NCBI GenBank assembly: GCA_965219635.1
Contig: OZ244783.1
Location: forward strand, 1,364,001-1,428,000
DNA length: 64,000 bases
From: JAPOXR01 sp965219635
GTDB taxonomy: Bacteria > Pseudomonadota > Alphaproteobacteria > Rhodobacterales > Rhodobacteraceae
Direction of reading: 5' to 3'
The notes under the pieces are model-generated. The model was given only the letters and a program-made list of their open reading frames with translations, had not been told where the DNA came from and made no database searches. This document shows, piece after piece, positions 1 through 8,605 of this stretch; positions within the stretch are counted from its first letter, which is position 1; every line of letters begins with the position of its first letter. The position numbers were made by a program, and so were the translations under genes.

Positions 1-193
1 TGAGATTATTGTCGGCAATTCAGGACTGACTCCGATCTTGCAAGGGCCAATGCCGCTGCCCCCGGGTTCAAGAAATGACTACCGGACTGTCCGTCTTCTG
101 GTCGTGTTGATGCCTGAAAAATCGCTACTATTGCGCCCAATTGCTGAGCATTTACCTTGGCAATGACCTTGGGCGTGTTTCTGAACAAATTTA

Positions 194-208
194 CCGCCAG
201 CCTGGCGG
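194..208. promoter_or_regulatory. Short inverted repeat upstream of gltA
   Basis: CCGCCA (194-199) and TGGCGG (203-208) form a six-base inverted repeat with a three-base loop, ending 27 bases before the gltA start. It may be a 5' leader hairpin or an operator half-site pair. No convincing -10/-35 pair was recognised in 1-211, and that stretch shows no gene. Confidence 0.25.
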
Positions 209-235
209 ACCATGATTTTGATGGAGAATTTGCAG

Positions 236-1531
236 ATGTCTGAAAACAAACGAATCGCCGTTCTGGAATTCGAGGGAAAGAGACTCGAACTGCCCGTGAG
301 TTCACCAACTCTGGGACCCGACGTCATCGACATCAGAAGACTCTATGGCGAAGCGGGCATGTTCACATACGATCCAGGTTTTACTGCCACCGCATCCTGT
401 GAGTCCGCCATCACATTCATTGACGGTGAGGTTGGCAAGCTTCTCTACCGTGGCTACCCCGTGGAGCAGCTGGCCGAAAGTTCCAAGTTCATCGAGGTCT
501 GTTACCTTCTCCTCTACGGGGATCTTCCAACCAGGGATCAGCTTGCCGATTTCGATAGCCGCGTCACCTTGCACACCATGGTGCATGATCAAATGACCTA
601 TTTTTTCCGGGGTTTCCGGCGCGATGCTCACCCGATGGCAATCATCACCGGGGTCATGGGCGCCATGTCGGCATTCTATCACGACTCCACGGACATCAAT
701 GATCCGATGCAGCGCGAAATTGCATCCATCCGGATGATCGCCAAACTGCCAACCATTGTGGCGATGGCATACAAATACTCCATCGGGCAGCCGTTCATAT
801 ATCCGAAGAACAACCTCAATTACGCCGAGAACTTCCTCCGGATGTGCTTCAAGGTGCCGCCCGAGAAGTTCAAGGTGCAAAAGGAAATAGCCCGGGCATT
901 GGACCGGATATTCGTGCTCCATGCCGATCACGAGCAGAATGCGTCGACGTCAACTGTCAGGCTTGCAGGTTCTTCCGGAGCCAACCCGTTTGCCTGCATT
1001 GCCGCGGGCATTGCCTGCCTTTGGGGACCAGCCCATGGCGGCGCCAATGAAGCCTGCCTGATGATGCTACGGGAAATAGGGACGGTTGACCGGATCCCGG
1101 AGTTCATAAATCGCGCAAAGGACCCGAATGACCCGTTCCGCCTTATGGGATTTGGGCATCGCGTCTATCGGAACTTCGATCCGCGCGCGAAGATCATGAA
1201 ACAATCGGCGGATGAAGTTCTGGATCTGGTCCCCAACGAGAACCAGGCCACGTTGCAGGTTGCCAGGGAACTGGAGAGGATCGCACTGGAAGACGAGTAT
1301 TTCCAGCAGCGGCGCCTTTATCCCAATGTCGACTTTTACTCGGGCATAATCCTCGATGCTATTGGCTTCCCGACTTCCATGTTTACTCCTATCTTTGCGC
1401 TCTCGCGGACTGTCGGCTGGATTTCGCAATGGAAGGAAATGATTGCGGACCCGACTCTGAAAATCGGAAGGCCGCGGCAGAAATACACTGGCAACAACGA
1501 GCGGAACTTCATTCCGCTTGCAGAACGGTAA
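236..1531 (+). CDS. gltA: Citrate synthase (type II)
   Basis: Condenses oxaloacetate and acetyl-CoA to citrate, the entry step of the TCA cycle. The 431-residue protein has all the catalytic elements: HEQNAST near 232, GPAHGGANE with His267, the signature GFGHRVYRNFDPR with His308, and NVDFYSG with Asp366. These line up with E. coli His264, His305 and Asp362 at an offset of 3-4. The start is the ATG at 236, because GGAG at 223-226 sits nine bases before it. The in-frame ATGs at 212 and 221 have no such site. The gene is monocistronic and points away from the leftward glnE block. Identification is secure. Confidence 0.97.
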   Translation: MSENKRIAVLEFEGKRLELPVSSPTLGPDVIDIRRLYGEAGMFTYDPGFTATASCESAITFIDGEVGKLLYRGYPVEQLAESSKFIEVCYLLLYGDLPTRDQLADFDSRVTLHTMVHDQMTYFFRGFRRDAHPMAIITGVMGAMSAFYHDSTDINDPMQREIASIRMIAKLPTIVAMAYKYSIGQPFIYPKNNLNYAENFLRMCFKVPPEKFKVQKEIARALDRIFVLHADHEQNASTSTVRLAGSSGANPFACIAAGIACLWGPAHGGANEACLMMLREIGTVDRIPEFINRAKDPNDPFRLMGFGHRVYRNFDPRAKIMKQSADEVLDLVPNENQATLQVARELERIALEDEYFQQRRLYPNVDFYSGIILDAIGFPTSMFTPIFALSRTVGWISQWKEMIADPTLKIGRPRQKYTGNNERNFIPLAER

Positions 1532-1565
1532 GGCCGTTCAGGGTACTGATGCCTGCATTGGTCCG

Positions 1566-1871
1566 TCAGGTTGTAGGATCTTGCCCGGAGCCCCTCCGGC
1601 GCGCACTGTAGCGGCCTCTCGTTCGTTGGGTGCCTGAGGCGAGTTCCAGCCCCTCCCTGAGTAGCGCAGTCATGGGATGGTCGGCGTTACTCTCGCCATA
1701 CAGGTCCAGCATGCGCTGAAGAGCCGACTTGTACTCGGCGTCGTCCGGCAGGCCCAGTGCCCAGTCGAGCAGGATGGATCTGCAATCCTTGTCTGTCAGT
1801 TCCGGCATGCGGAAGGCCTCGAACATCAGTCCTCGCGCGTCGAACTGGCGGTCCGCTCCCTGGCGTATCAA
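1566..1871 (-). CDS. Small conserved-looking hypothetical protein
   Basis: A protein of about 101 residues with no recognised domain name. The middle part (MPELTDKDCRSILLDWALG, then DHPMTALLREGL) is rich in charged and leucine residues and reads like a genuine small helical protein. The C-terminus is Arg/Ser/Thr rich and probably disordered. I chose the TTG at 1871 because GAGGG lies eight bases upstream and the TTG overlaps the glnE stop as TTGA, which suggests translational coupling to glnE. Alternatives are a GTG at 1922 inside glnE or an ATG at 1826. It resembles uncharacterised alphaproteobacterial proteins, but I cannot name the family. Confidence 0.6.
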   Translation of the reverse strand: MIRQGADRQFDARGLMFEAFRMPELTDKDCRSILLDWALGLPDDAEYKSALQRMLDLYGESNADHPMTALLREGLELASGTQRTRGRYSARRRGSGQDPTT

Positions 1872-4699
1872 TGCAGGAACCCTCGCATTCTGCCCGGAAT
1901 CGACCGGATGATCTTCAGGCACTCCCTCCGGCCGTGTGCCAGTCTGGCCTCAAGATTCTGCAAACTCTCTTCCTTTGCCTCTCTGAGCAATAATGCGGCG
2001 GCCCCGGCGCCAGCCGTAGCAGGATTGAAGGTGTCTTCAACGGTCAATCTTGCGACCTGTAGCATTCCCCGAAGCAAACGGTGCGAAGCCGCCAATTGCA
2101 AAGCCTCATCCCGGCTCAGCAACCCGCAATCCCGGGCAGCCTGAATTTGATCGCTTGTTGAGCGTGACGCATTGCCGGCAAGCAGGGCAGCCGCTCGAGC
2201 AGACAGTTCGATGTCAAGAAGCCGGCCCTCTCCAAGGCGCATTTCCCAAGGGTCGACCTCACGCGATCTGTCTGTGGTTTTGGCAAACTGCCCGCGCATT
2301 TCTACAAGAGCGCCAGCAATCCTGGTTCCGTCATGTTCTTGCCTGATTGTGCGAAGGCGCAGACGATTGAATTCATCTCCGACAGCAGCGGACCCGGCAA
2401 TGAACCTGGCGCGCGTCAATGCCATATGCTCCCACACCTGCGCCCTTTCCTTCTGGTGTTGGCGAAACGCCGCAAAAGATGTTGCCACTGGGCCTCGAGT
2501 TCCTGAAGGGCGCTGCCGCATTTCCATAGAATAGAGTCTGCCTTCAGCTGTAGGCGCTGACACCGCCGACACCAGTGCTTGTGTCAGCCGGGTATAGTAC
2601 TGGCGGGTTGCAGGCCTTTTGGCGCCATCCGACGCGTCATCATAGATTACGAAGAGGTCAAGGTCAGAGCGTGCAGTCAATTGCCCTGCCCCCAACGACC
2701 CCATGGCCACGAGTGCAACTCCAGTTCCTGGCGGCGGACCGTTGATGTGGCTGAATCGCTCCAAGACCCTGAGCCAGACACACGAAATTGCCGCCTCAGC
2801 GATGCTGCTGTAGTCCTGGGCTGCGCGCGACCAGTCTATGGTGCTGCGCAGATGCTGGACACCAACCTGAAAATGCCGTTCCTTGGCCCAACGCCGGCAC
2901 GCATCAAGGAAGGATTCATACTCGCCGATCCCGTCAACGGCTGTGCACAATTCGCCAAGCAGTGCTTCAGCATCCGCAATGGGCTCGAAGAAGCCGCCGT
3001 CAAGGACAGCGTCGAAAACCTGCGCATTCCGGGCAAGATGCCTTGCAAGCCCAGGCGCAGTTCCGCAAATGTCTGTCAACAAGTCAACCAGGACCGGGTG
3101 AGACTCCAACAGCGAGAACAATTGGACTCCGGCCGGCAGGCCTGCCAAAAACCCTTCAAACTGCCCGATGGACTGTTCAACATTTTCTGCCCGCCGCAGG
3201 CCCGAAATGATCTTTGGCTGGATTCTGGCGAATACCGAACGCGCCCTTTCGCCCTGCATTACCGGCAGGCCATACCAACGATCGATCGACTCCCGGATGG
3301 CCTCTGGAACCTCGTCGGTGTCCGGCGCGGCTGCATCTGCTGCTGATGGAGCAAAGAACTCGGCAGTTACATTCTCGACCTTGCTCATGAGCCCGCCAAC
3401 AAAACCGAGGAATGCCGGAATGTCTGGCCTTCCACACAGTGCCGCAACCCGCTTCAAGGCAACATTTCCGCTCGGTACATTGTGGGTCTGGGCGTCATTG
3501 ACCATCTGGACCCGATGCTCGATCCTTCGAAGCTGCTCGTAGCACTGCGCAAGGGTTTGGCGAACCTCGCTGTCGATCCACTTCCTTGACTCAAGGGCGG
3601 CCAGGCTACCGAGCGTGTCCCGCATGCGCAGGCCCGGGTCCCTCCCGCCCACGATGATCTGCATTGTCTGGGTCATCAGTTCGATATCGCGAATTCCACC
3701 TCTGCCCAGCTTGACGTTGATCTCTCCTTTCTGGTCGTCCGGTCTGCTCAGGACCTTTTCCCTGATCAACTCCCTCATCCTCCGCACATCCTCTACGGAT
3801 GCGTAGTCGAGGCTTCGCCGCCAGATGAACGGTTCCAGAGACTTCAGGAAATCCGAAGCCGCATGACGATCACCAGCGCATCCACGAGCCTTGATAAAGG
3901 CGGCTCTTTCCCAGTTGCGTCCAAAACTCTCATAATACCGGAGGGCGGCATCAGCCGGCATGCAAACCGGAGTGACCAGCGGGTCAGGCCTTAGCCTGAG
4001 GTCGGTCCGCAATACGTAGCCGGTTTCCGAATGCGCACTCATCAGCGACACAAACCGGCGAACGATCCGGATAAAACGTACTCTCGCACTGTCGTGGTTA
4101 TCGTCGCTGATCCTTGTGTCGTCATAGAGGCAGATTAAATCGATATCGGAAGAATAGTTGAGTTCGCCGGCTCCCATCTTTCCCATGGCCAGAACGAACA
4201 AGCCTCCAATCTCATCCACCGGCCCGCTGCCGAATATGGCACCACCCCTTGCAGCCCGCGCTGCCTTGAAGAGAGCCTGCAAACCGTACTGAACGGCAAA
4301 GTCGGCAAAATCCGTATTGGCTTGCATTACCTGCTGAAGATCCCAGACCCCGCCCAGATCTGCCAACGCCACAAGTACAGCAATTTCCTGCTTTGCCCGG
4401 CGCAACTGCCGGGCGGCTCGCTCCGGCGTAGGGATCTCACGGTGGGTGATCAGGTAATTCAGGACGTCTTCGGGGCTCCGCTCTGCCAGCGAAGCTACCC
4501 ACTCCGGTTGCGCCGATATGATTGACCGCAGGTAAGGGCTGCAACTTGTCGCGTTGGATACCAGGTCAACAAACGCCGAAGCTTGCACCGGGCAGTATGG
4601 CGAAATATCGAAACCTTCATCGCCTTCCAACCGGTCTGGAACCTCGGTTATGCGATTGGCAAACAACCGGGCGGTTTCTCCCTTGTCACTCAACCCCAT
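1868..4699 (-). CDS. glnE: Bifunctional glutamine synthetase adenylyltransferase/deadenylylase
   Basis: Controls glutamine synthetase by adding AMP to, and removing AMP from, a conserved tyrosine, in response to PII and glutamine. At 943 residues it has the usual family length. Two nucleotidyltransferase cores are visible: GAGELNYSSDIDLI near residue 185 (N-terminal adenylyl-removing half) and GAGQLTARSDLDLFVIYDD near 679 (C-terminal adenylyl-transferring half), each with the Asp-x-Asp metal site. Helical GlnE/PII-linker regions lie between and after them. It starts at an ATG facing away from the ybaK-like gene, 108 bases apart, so the two share a divergent promoter region. The glutamine synthetase and PII genes are not in the window. 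Confidence 0.96.
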   Translation of the reverse strand: MGLSDKGETARLFANRITEVPDRLEGDEGFDISPYCPVQASAFVDLVSNATSCSPYLRSIISAQPEWVASLAERSPEDVLNYLITHREIPTPERAARQLRRAKQEIAVLVALADLGGVWDLQQVMQANTDFADFAVQYGLQALFKAARAARGGAIFGSGPVDEIGGLFVLAMGKMGAGELNYSSDIDLICLYDDTRISDDNHDSARVRFIRIVRRFVSLMSAHSETGYVLRTDLRLRPDPLVTPVCMPADAALRYYESFGRNWERAAFIKARGCAGDRHAASDFLKSLEPFIWRRSLDYASVEDVRRMRELIREKVLSRPDDQKGEINVKLGRGGIRDIELMTQTMQIIVGGRDPGLRMRDTLGSLAALESRKWIDSEVRQTLAQCYEQLRRIEHRVQMVNDAQTHNVPSGNVALKRVAALCGRPDIPAFLGFVGGLMSKVENVTAEFFAPSAADAAAPDTDEVPEAIRESIDRWYGLPVMQGERARSVFARIQPKIISGLRRAENVEQSIGQFEGFLAGLPAGVQLFSLLESHPVLVDLLTDICGTAPGLARHLARNAQVFDAVLDGGFFEPIADAEALLGELCTAVDGIGEYESFLDACRRWAKERHFQVGVQHLRSTIDWSRAAQDYSSIAEAAISCVWLRVLERFSHINGPPPGTGVALVAMGSLGAGQLTARSDLDLFVIYDDASDGAKRPATRQYYTRLTQALVSAVSAPTAEGRLYSMEMRQRPSGTRGPVATSFAAFRQHQKERAQVWEHMALTRARFIAGSAAVGDEFNRLRLRTIRQEHDGTRIAGALVEMRGQFAKTTDRSREVDPWEMRLGEGRLLDIELSARAAALLAGNASRSTSDQIQAARDCGLLSRDEALQLAASHRLLRGMLQVARLTVEDTFNPATAGAGAAALLLREAKEESLQNLEARLAHGRRECLKIIRSIPGRMRGFLH

Positions 4700-4807
4700 T
4701 CAGGTACCCGCCTTGCTTTGCTATCAGCGCCGCGAGTTGACCGTGCGCGCATTGTGCACGGGCAACGCCCCCGGTAATCATGCGCCAACCACAACTGGAT
4801 GCCTCCA

Positions 4808-5278
4808 ATGAGCAAGGCTGTCGAACAAGTCAGAGTTTGCCTTGAGGAGCATGGCCTCTCCCCAAACTTTCTTGAACTGGAAAAGCCCGCCAGAACCGCC
4901 GTCGACGCAGCAAGGGAAATCGGGTGCGAACTTAACCAGATTGTCAAATCCATCGTCTATTCCGGCTTGTCCTCCGGCAAACTGTACATCTTCCTGACTG
5001 CCGGCAAAAACCGAATTGATCCGCAGTTGGCCGAACAGATTGCCGGAGAACCGATAGGTTTGGCCACCCCCACTGCCGTCAAGCGGGATACCGGTTTCAG
5101 CATTGGAGGTGTTCCACCAATTGCCCACAAGAGCAAAACCATGACGTTCATTGATTGCCACCTGCTACAGCAGACAGACGTCTGGGCAGCAGCAGGCACC
5201 CCCAACCATGTCATGTGCCTTGCTCCCGAATTGCTGGTGTCGGTGTTCGGGGCTGTGCCATCCGAGTTTGCCGAATGA
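4808..5278 (+). CDS. YbaK/ProX-type aminoacyl-tRNA deacylase
   Basis: A 156-residue protein of the YbaK/EbsC/ProX superfamily, which clears mischarged aminoacyl-tRNAs in trans. Visible family features are the N-terminal FLELEKPARTAVDAA, then NQIVKSIVY with the conserved lysine, the LFLTAGKN-like strand and the C-terminal PNHVMCLAPELLV segment. I prefer the ATG at 4808 (MSKAVEQV) over the one at 4799. The exact substrate (Cys-tRNA(Pro) or another) cannot be read from sequence. Its last 68 bases overlap the 3' end of lpxB on the other strand. Confidence 0.85.
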   Translation: MSKAVEQVRVCLEEHGLSPNFLELEKPARTAVDAAREIGCELNQIVKSIVYSGLSSGKLYIFLTAGKNRIDPQLAEQIAGEPIGLATPTAVKRDTGFSIGGVPPIAHKSKTMTFIDCHLLQQTDVWAAAGTPNHVMCLAPELLVSVFGAVPSEFAE

Positions 5279-6431
5279 TGCCGAGGACAGTCTCCGCCGC
5301 ACTGGATTGCGGGCTCTGTAGCCGTTGAAGGGTCACCCGGAATGCATCTCTCTGACTCTGCCTGGCTGACGCGTCATCAAGTAGCAGTTGCAGTTGTTCA
5401 TTCAGCAGATCCGCCCGGCACCGTTTGCCCAGCAGTTCAGGCACCGCCCTCGTATCCGAAACCAGATTGACCAGATTAACAGTGTCCACCGTGAGCAGTG
5501 CCGCCACCAGCTGACGCGATAACCAGTTCATGTCGTAGCCGATCACCATGGGTGTATCCGCTGCCGCCAACTCCAGCGTGACCGTTCCAGAGGCAGCCAG
5601 TGCAATATCGGCGGTCTGAAACGCAGCGCGTTTCCGAATGTCGGCTTCCTTTCCATCCAGCCCTGCTGGGTTCACCAGACTGACCTGCGGCGGCCAGCTT
5701 CTCATTGCAGCGCTCAGCAAGCCGGCAACAGGAGGCGCGGCAGGAATCAGCACGGCAAACTCTGGTCGCGCTTGCAGGAACAACTCGACCGCTTTCCTGA
5801 AGACAGGTGCGAGCACTCTGACTTCTGACGCGCGCGAGCCAGGCAAGACGCAAAGAACAGGTTGATCTTTGCCGATTTGAAACTCCTGCCTGAGTTCATC
5901 CAGCTGATCCGGCCCAACCGGTCGACCGGACGCCGCCGGATGGCCGACGAATGTAGAACTGATGCCGGAGGCCGCCAGGACATCTGGCTCGAATGGCAGC
6001 AAGGCGAGCACATGATCTACTGAGTTTGCGAGCTTTGCTGCCCGCTTTGGCCTCCAGGCCCATACTGACGGGGCGACGTAATGGATAAGCGGAAACGATA
6101 CGCCGGCGCCTTTGACCCTCCTTGCAACCCTCAGGCAGAAATCAGGGCTGTCGATTGTCACGAGCGCGTCGGCTTTGAACGCGATTGCTGCATCTGCCGT
6201 GTCCCTGACCAGTCGCATCAGGTGGGGAAGACGCGGAATGACTTCGGCGATTCCCATTACCGAAAGCGCCGAATAGTCGAATAGGCTTGGCAGTCCACAG
6301 GCCTGCATTTCCGGGCCGCCAACTCCGGCAAACGCAGCTTCACCCGCCGATTGCCGAATTCCTTCCATAAGTGCGGCGCCAAGCCGGTCGCCAGATGGTT
6401 CACCGGCGACAAGAAAGACCCTTAGGGTCAA
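5211..6431 (-). CDS. lpxB: Lipid-A-disaccharide synthase
   Basis: A GT19 glycosyltransferase that joins UDP-2,3-diacylglucosamine to lipid X, giving the lipid A disaccharide at the inner face of the cytoplasmic membrane. The 406-residue protein opens with VAGEPSGDRLGAALM and carries HYVAPSVWAWRPKRA, both typical of LpxB. The C-terminal tail (about 15 residues, rich in Pro/Thr/Arg) looks like an extension. Its ATG overlaps the lpxI stop by four bases (ATGA), and it is the last gene of the lpxA-lpxI-lpxB run. Its 3' end overlaps the convergent ybaK-like gene. Confidence 0.96.
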   Translation of the reverse strand: MTLRVFLVAGEPSGDRLGAALMEGIRQSAGEAAFAGVGGPEMQACGLPSLFDYSALSVMGIAEVIPRLPHLMRLVRDTADAAIAFKADALVTIDSPDFCLRVARRVKGAGVSFPLIHYVAPSVWAWRPKRAAKLANSVDHVLALLPFEPDVLAASGISSTFVGHPAASGRPVGPDQLDELRQEFQIGKDQPVLCVLPGSRASEVRVLAPVFRKAVELFLQARPEFAVLIPAAPPVAGLLSAAMRSWPPQVSLVNPAGLDGKEADIRKRAAFQTADIALAASGTVTLELAAADTPMVIGYDMNWLSRQLVAALLTVDTVNLVNLVSDTRAVPELLGKRCRADLLNEQLQLLLDDASARQSQRDAFRVTLQRLQSPQSSAAETVLGIIRQTRMAQPRTPTPAIREQGT

Positions 6432-7240
6432 TCGAAATTCTCCGGGACCACCCAGATGAACACGCCGCGATTGTCTGCAAGCCTTGCCATCTCGATCCGG
6501 TCCAGCATGAGTACGCCACCTGCTTGCACAACCATTCCTCGTAAACCCGCTGCGGCCACTTCAGTCACGGTCGCCGGACCAACGACAGGACAATCGACCC
6601 GCAGATCCTGACCAATCTTGGGTGCCTTGTAGAATAGCCCAGCCCTGACCTGGTCTTGCGGGAACAGGGACTTCAACGACTGGCCAGCAAGCCTGAGCAT
6701 GGCATCGGTTCCGGTCGCCGTCTCGACGGCGATGCAAAGGCCGCGGGCCACCACTGCGGACTGACCAACGTCCGCACGGCCAAGCGCCCTGACGATCCTT
6801 GCGGCCCGGCTTGCGTCCGTCTGATCCTGTGGCTCTGGTTCCAAAGCAGTCAGGACACCGGGTTGGGCGACAAGGTCGGGAACCAGATCCTGAACACTGA
6901 CAACTTCGATGCCAAGCGCCTCGACCGGTTTCAACAGGGCGCGTATTGCCGAGTCGTCGCCGTCCCAGATTTCGGGGGCGTGTTCTGCAGAATCCGGTGG
7001 CCGTTTCACTGCCCCGGCAAGCACAACTCTCTGGCAGTTTTCCCCCGCCAGCTGCCGGAGAACCGTCACATAGTTTCCGAGATCGATGGGAATCTTCCTG
7101 ACACCCCCATACCGCCAGGTCTCGCAGCCCGGCAGGGTCAGCACGGTGGCCTCCTGTCCTGCCGGCAGTGACTTAAGCACCAGTTCCGGAAGCAGGCCGG
7201 AACCGGCAATCAATGCGATCGACCCCTCAGGTTTCATCAC
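6428..7240 (-). CDS. lpxI: UDP-2,3-diacylglucosamine diphosphatase LpxI
   Basis: Hydrolyses UDP-2,3-diacylglucosamine to lipid X, supplying LpxB. LpxI (DUF1009) replaces the unrelated LpxH in most alphaproteobacteria. The 270-residue protein begins with the family's SIALIAGSGLLPELV and ends with the conserved GVLMLDRIEMARLADNRG segment, where the catalytic domain lies. It overlaps lpxA by 14 bases upstream and lpxB by four downstream, as expected for co-translated lipid A genes. Confidence 0.95.
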   Translation of the reverse strand: MMKPEGSIALIAGSGLLPELVLKSLPAGQEATVLTLPGCETWRYGGVRKIPIDLGNYVTVLRQLAGENCQRVVLAGAVKRPPDSAEHAPEIWDGDDSAIRALLKPVEALGIEVVSVQDLVPDLVAQPGVLTALEPEPQDQTDASRAARIVRALGRADVGQSAVVARGLCIAVETATGTDAMLRLAGQSLKSLFPQDQVRAGLFYKAPKIGQDLRVDCPVVGPATVTEVAAAGLRGMVVQAGGVLMLDRIEMARLADNRGVFIWVVPENFD

Positions 7241-8051
7241 CCGGGGAACGATTGACTATCGGCAGGTAGTTGTCATCCGACTTGTCCCGGACAAACTCGA
7301 CCAGGTCGGCGACCAGACTGCCCGTGAATCCGACCTCTTCTACCTCGCGTGCAAGTTCGCCAAAGGGCCTGCCACCAGCCGCAATGTGGTTGTAGGCGCG
7401 CCGCAACTGCTTGATGTCCTCTGGCGGGATGCCCTTTCTGCGCAAACCGACCAGGTTGGGACCAAACAGTTCTCCGCCCGGCCCTTTGACAAACCCGTAG
7501 GGAATGACATCCCAGTTCACCATGGTCAGCGCCCCGATAAAGGCGCCTTTGCCAATGCGCACCCATTGGTGCACACCTGACAGCCCGCCGATAATGACGT
7601 TGTCGCCAATCTGGCAATGACCTCCCAATGCGGCGCAGTTTGCCATGATGACGCTGTTTCCTACCGTGCAATCATGTCCCACATGGGAGCCCGTCATGAA
7701 CAGGCAATCGTCGCCGACGCGGGTGATACCTCCGCCATGATCAGTGCCACTGTTGATCGTGACGCCCTCGCGGATACGGTTGCGCTTGCCGATGATCAGC
7801 CGGGTTCTTTCACCCTTGAATTTCAGATCTTGCGGCACCTCGCCTATGCAGGAAAACGGAAATACGGTCGTGCCCTCGCCCACCTCTGTCCAGCCGGTTA
7901 CGACTGCGTGTGACTTGACCTCAACATGCGGCCCGAGAACCACCTCCGGACCAATTATGCTGAACGGCCCAATCCGGACATTTTCACCAATCTGTGCTGC
8001 ACCGGCTATTTCCGCCGTTGGATGAATGCTGGCTGTGGGAGATATGCTCAT
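7227..8051 (-). CDS. lpxA: Acyl-ACP--UDP-N-acetylglucosamine O-acyltransferase
   Basis: Transfers a 3-hydroxyacyl chain from ACP to UDP-GlcNAc, the first step of lipid A synthesis. The 274-residue protein is mostly left-handed beta-helix hexapeptide repeats, starting IHPTAEIAGAAQIGENVRIG. It has the catalytic region SHVGHDCTVGNSVIMAN and a helical C-terminus (RRKGIPPEDIKQLRRAYN). I start it at the ATG at 8051, whose ATGA overlaps the fabZ stop. A longer reading from 8147 would lie inside fabZ and has no LpxA homology. Confidence 0.96.
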   Translation of the reverse strand: MSISPTASIHPTAEIAGAAQIGENVRIGPFSIIGPEVVLGPHVEVKSHAVVTGWTEVGEGTTVFPFSCIGEVPQDLKFKGERTRLIIGKRNRIREGVTINSGTDHGGGITRVGDDCLFMTGSHVGHDCTVGNSVIMANCAALGGHCQIGDNVIIGGLSGVHQWVRIGKGAFIGALTMVNWDVIPYGFVKGPGGELFGPNLVGLRRKGIPPEDIKQLRRAYNHIAAGGRPFGELAREVEEVGFTGSLVADLVEFVRDKSDDNYLPIVNRSPGDET

Positions 8052-8536
8052 TGGCGGCTGGCTTCCTCCCGCAATTCCCACAAAGCGGTAATCACTGCTT
8101 CCGAAGCCAGTTCCTCGCCAACATAAGCATGTCCCTGGAATTTCCATACCTTGCCGCGCTTCCTGATTACTGTCATGCGAAGTTCCAAAACATCTCCCGG
8201 AACTACCATCTTGCGAAAGCGCGCATTGTCTACCGCAAGCAGGTAAATGTTGATCGGTTGGTCGATAAGGTCTTGGGTGTAGTTGACAAGAATGGCAGCC
8301 GATTGCGCCATTGCTTCAACTATTGCCACTCCGGGCATGACCGGATTGCCTGGAAAGTGCCCAAGGAAATGCGGCTCATTGATTGTCACGTTCTTGATGC
8401 CGACTGCGCTCTCGCCCGCCACCAGATTGACGACCTTGTCCACCAACAGGAACGGATACCGGTGGGGGATCATCCTGATGATCATGGAATGGTCAAGGAC
8501 CGTAACATCTGGCTTGCTTCCCGCTTCACTTGCCAT
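8048..8536 (-). CDS. fabZ: 3-hydroxyacyl-[acyl-carrier-protein] dehydratase FabZ
   Basis: Dehydrates 3-hydroxyacyl-ACP in fatty acid elongation and so competes with LpxA for hydroxyacyl-ACP. The 162-residue hot-dog fold protein shows the active-site stretch HFLGHFPGNPVMPGV followed by VEAMAQSAA, with the catalytic His and Glu in place. It overlaps lpxA by four bases. In most alphaproteobacteria lpxD lies directly upstream. Here only 69 non-coding bases separate fabZ from the Skp-like gene. Confidence 0.96.
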   Translation of the reverse strand: MASEAGSKPDVTVLDHSMIIRMIPHRYPFLLVDKVVNLVAGESAVGIKNVTINEPHFLGHFPGNPVMPGVAIVEAMAQSAAILVNYTQDLIDQPINIYLLAVDNARFRKMVVPGDVLELRMTVIRKRGKVWKFQGHAYVGEELASEAVITALWELREEASRQ

Positions 8537-8605
8537 GGCTGATCAACTCCACTGCTGCGCGGCCAAATTCATCCATCGGCTGCGCAATCTTGCATTCTCG
8601 ATGTT

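Noticed and set aside
302..931. 209-residue open frame antisense to gltA
   Set aside because: It has no domain or ribosome site and lies wholly within citrate synthase.
2579..3346. 255-residue open frame on the plus strand inside glnE
   Set aside because: It is antisense to a secure glnE reading, is rich in Arg, Pro and Cys, and has no domain; a shadow of high-G+C coding.
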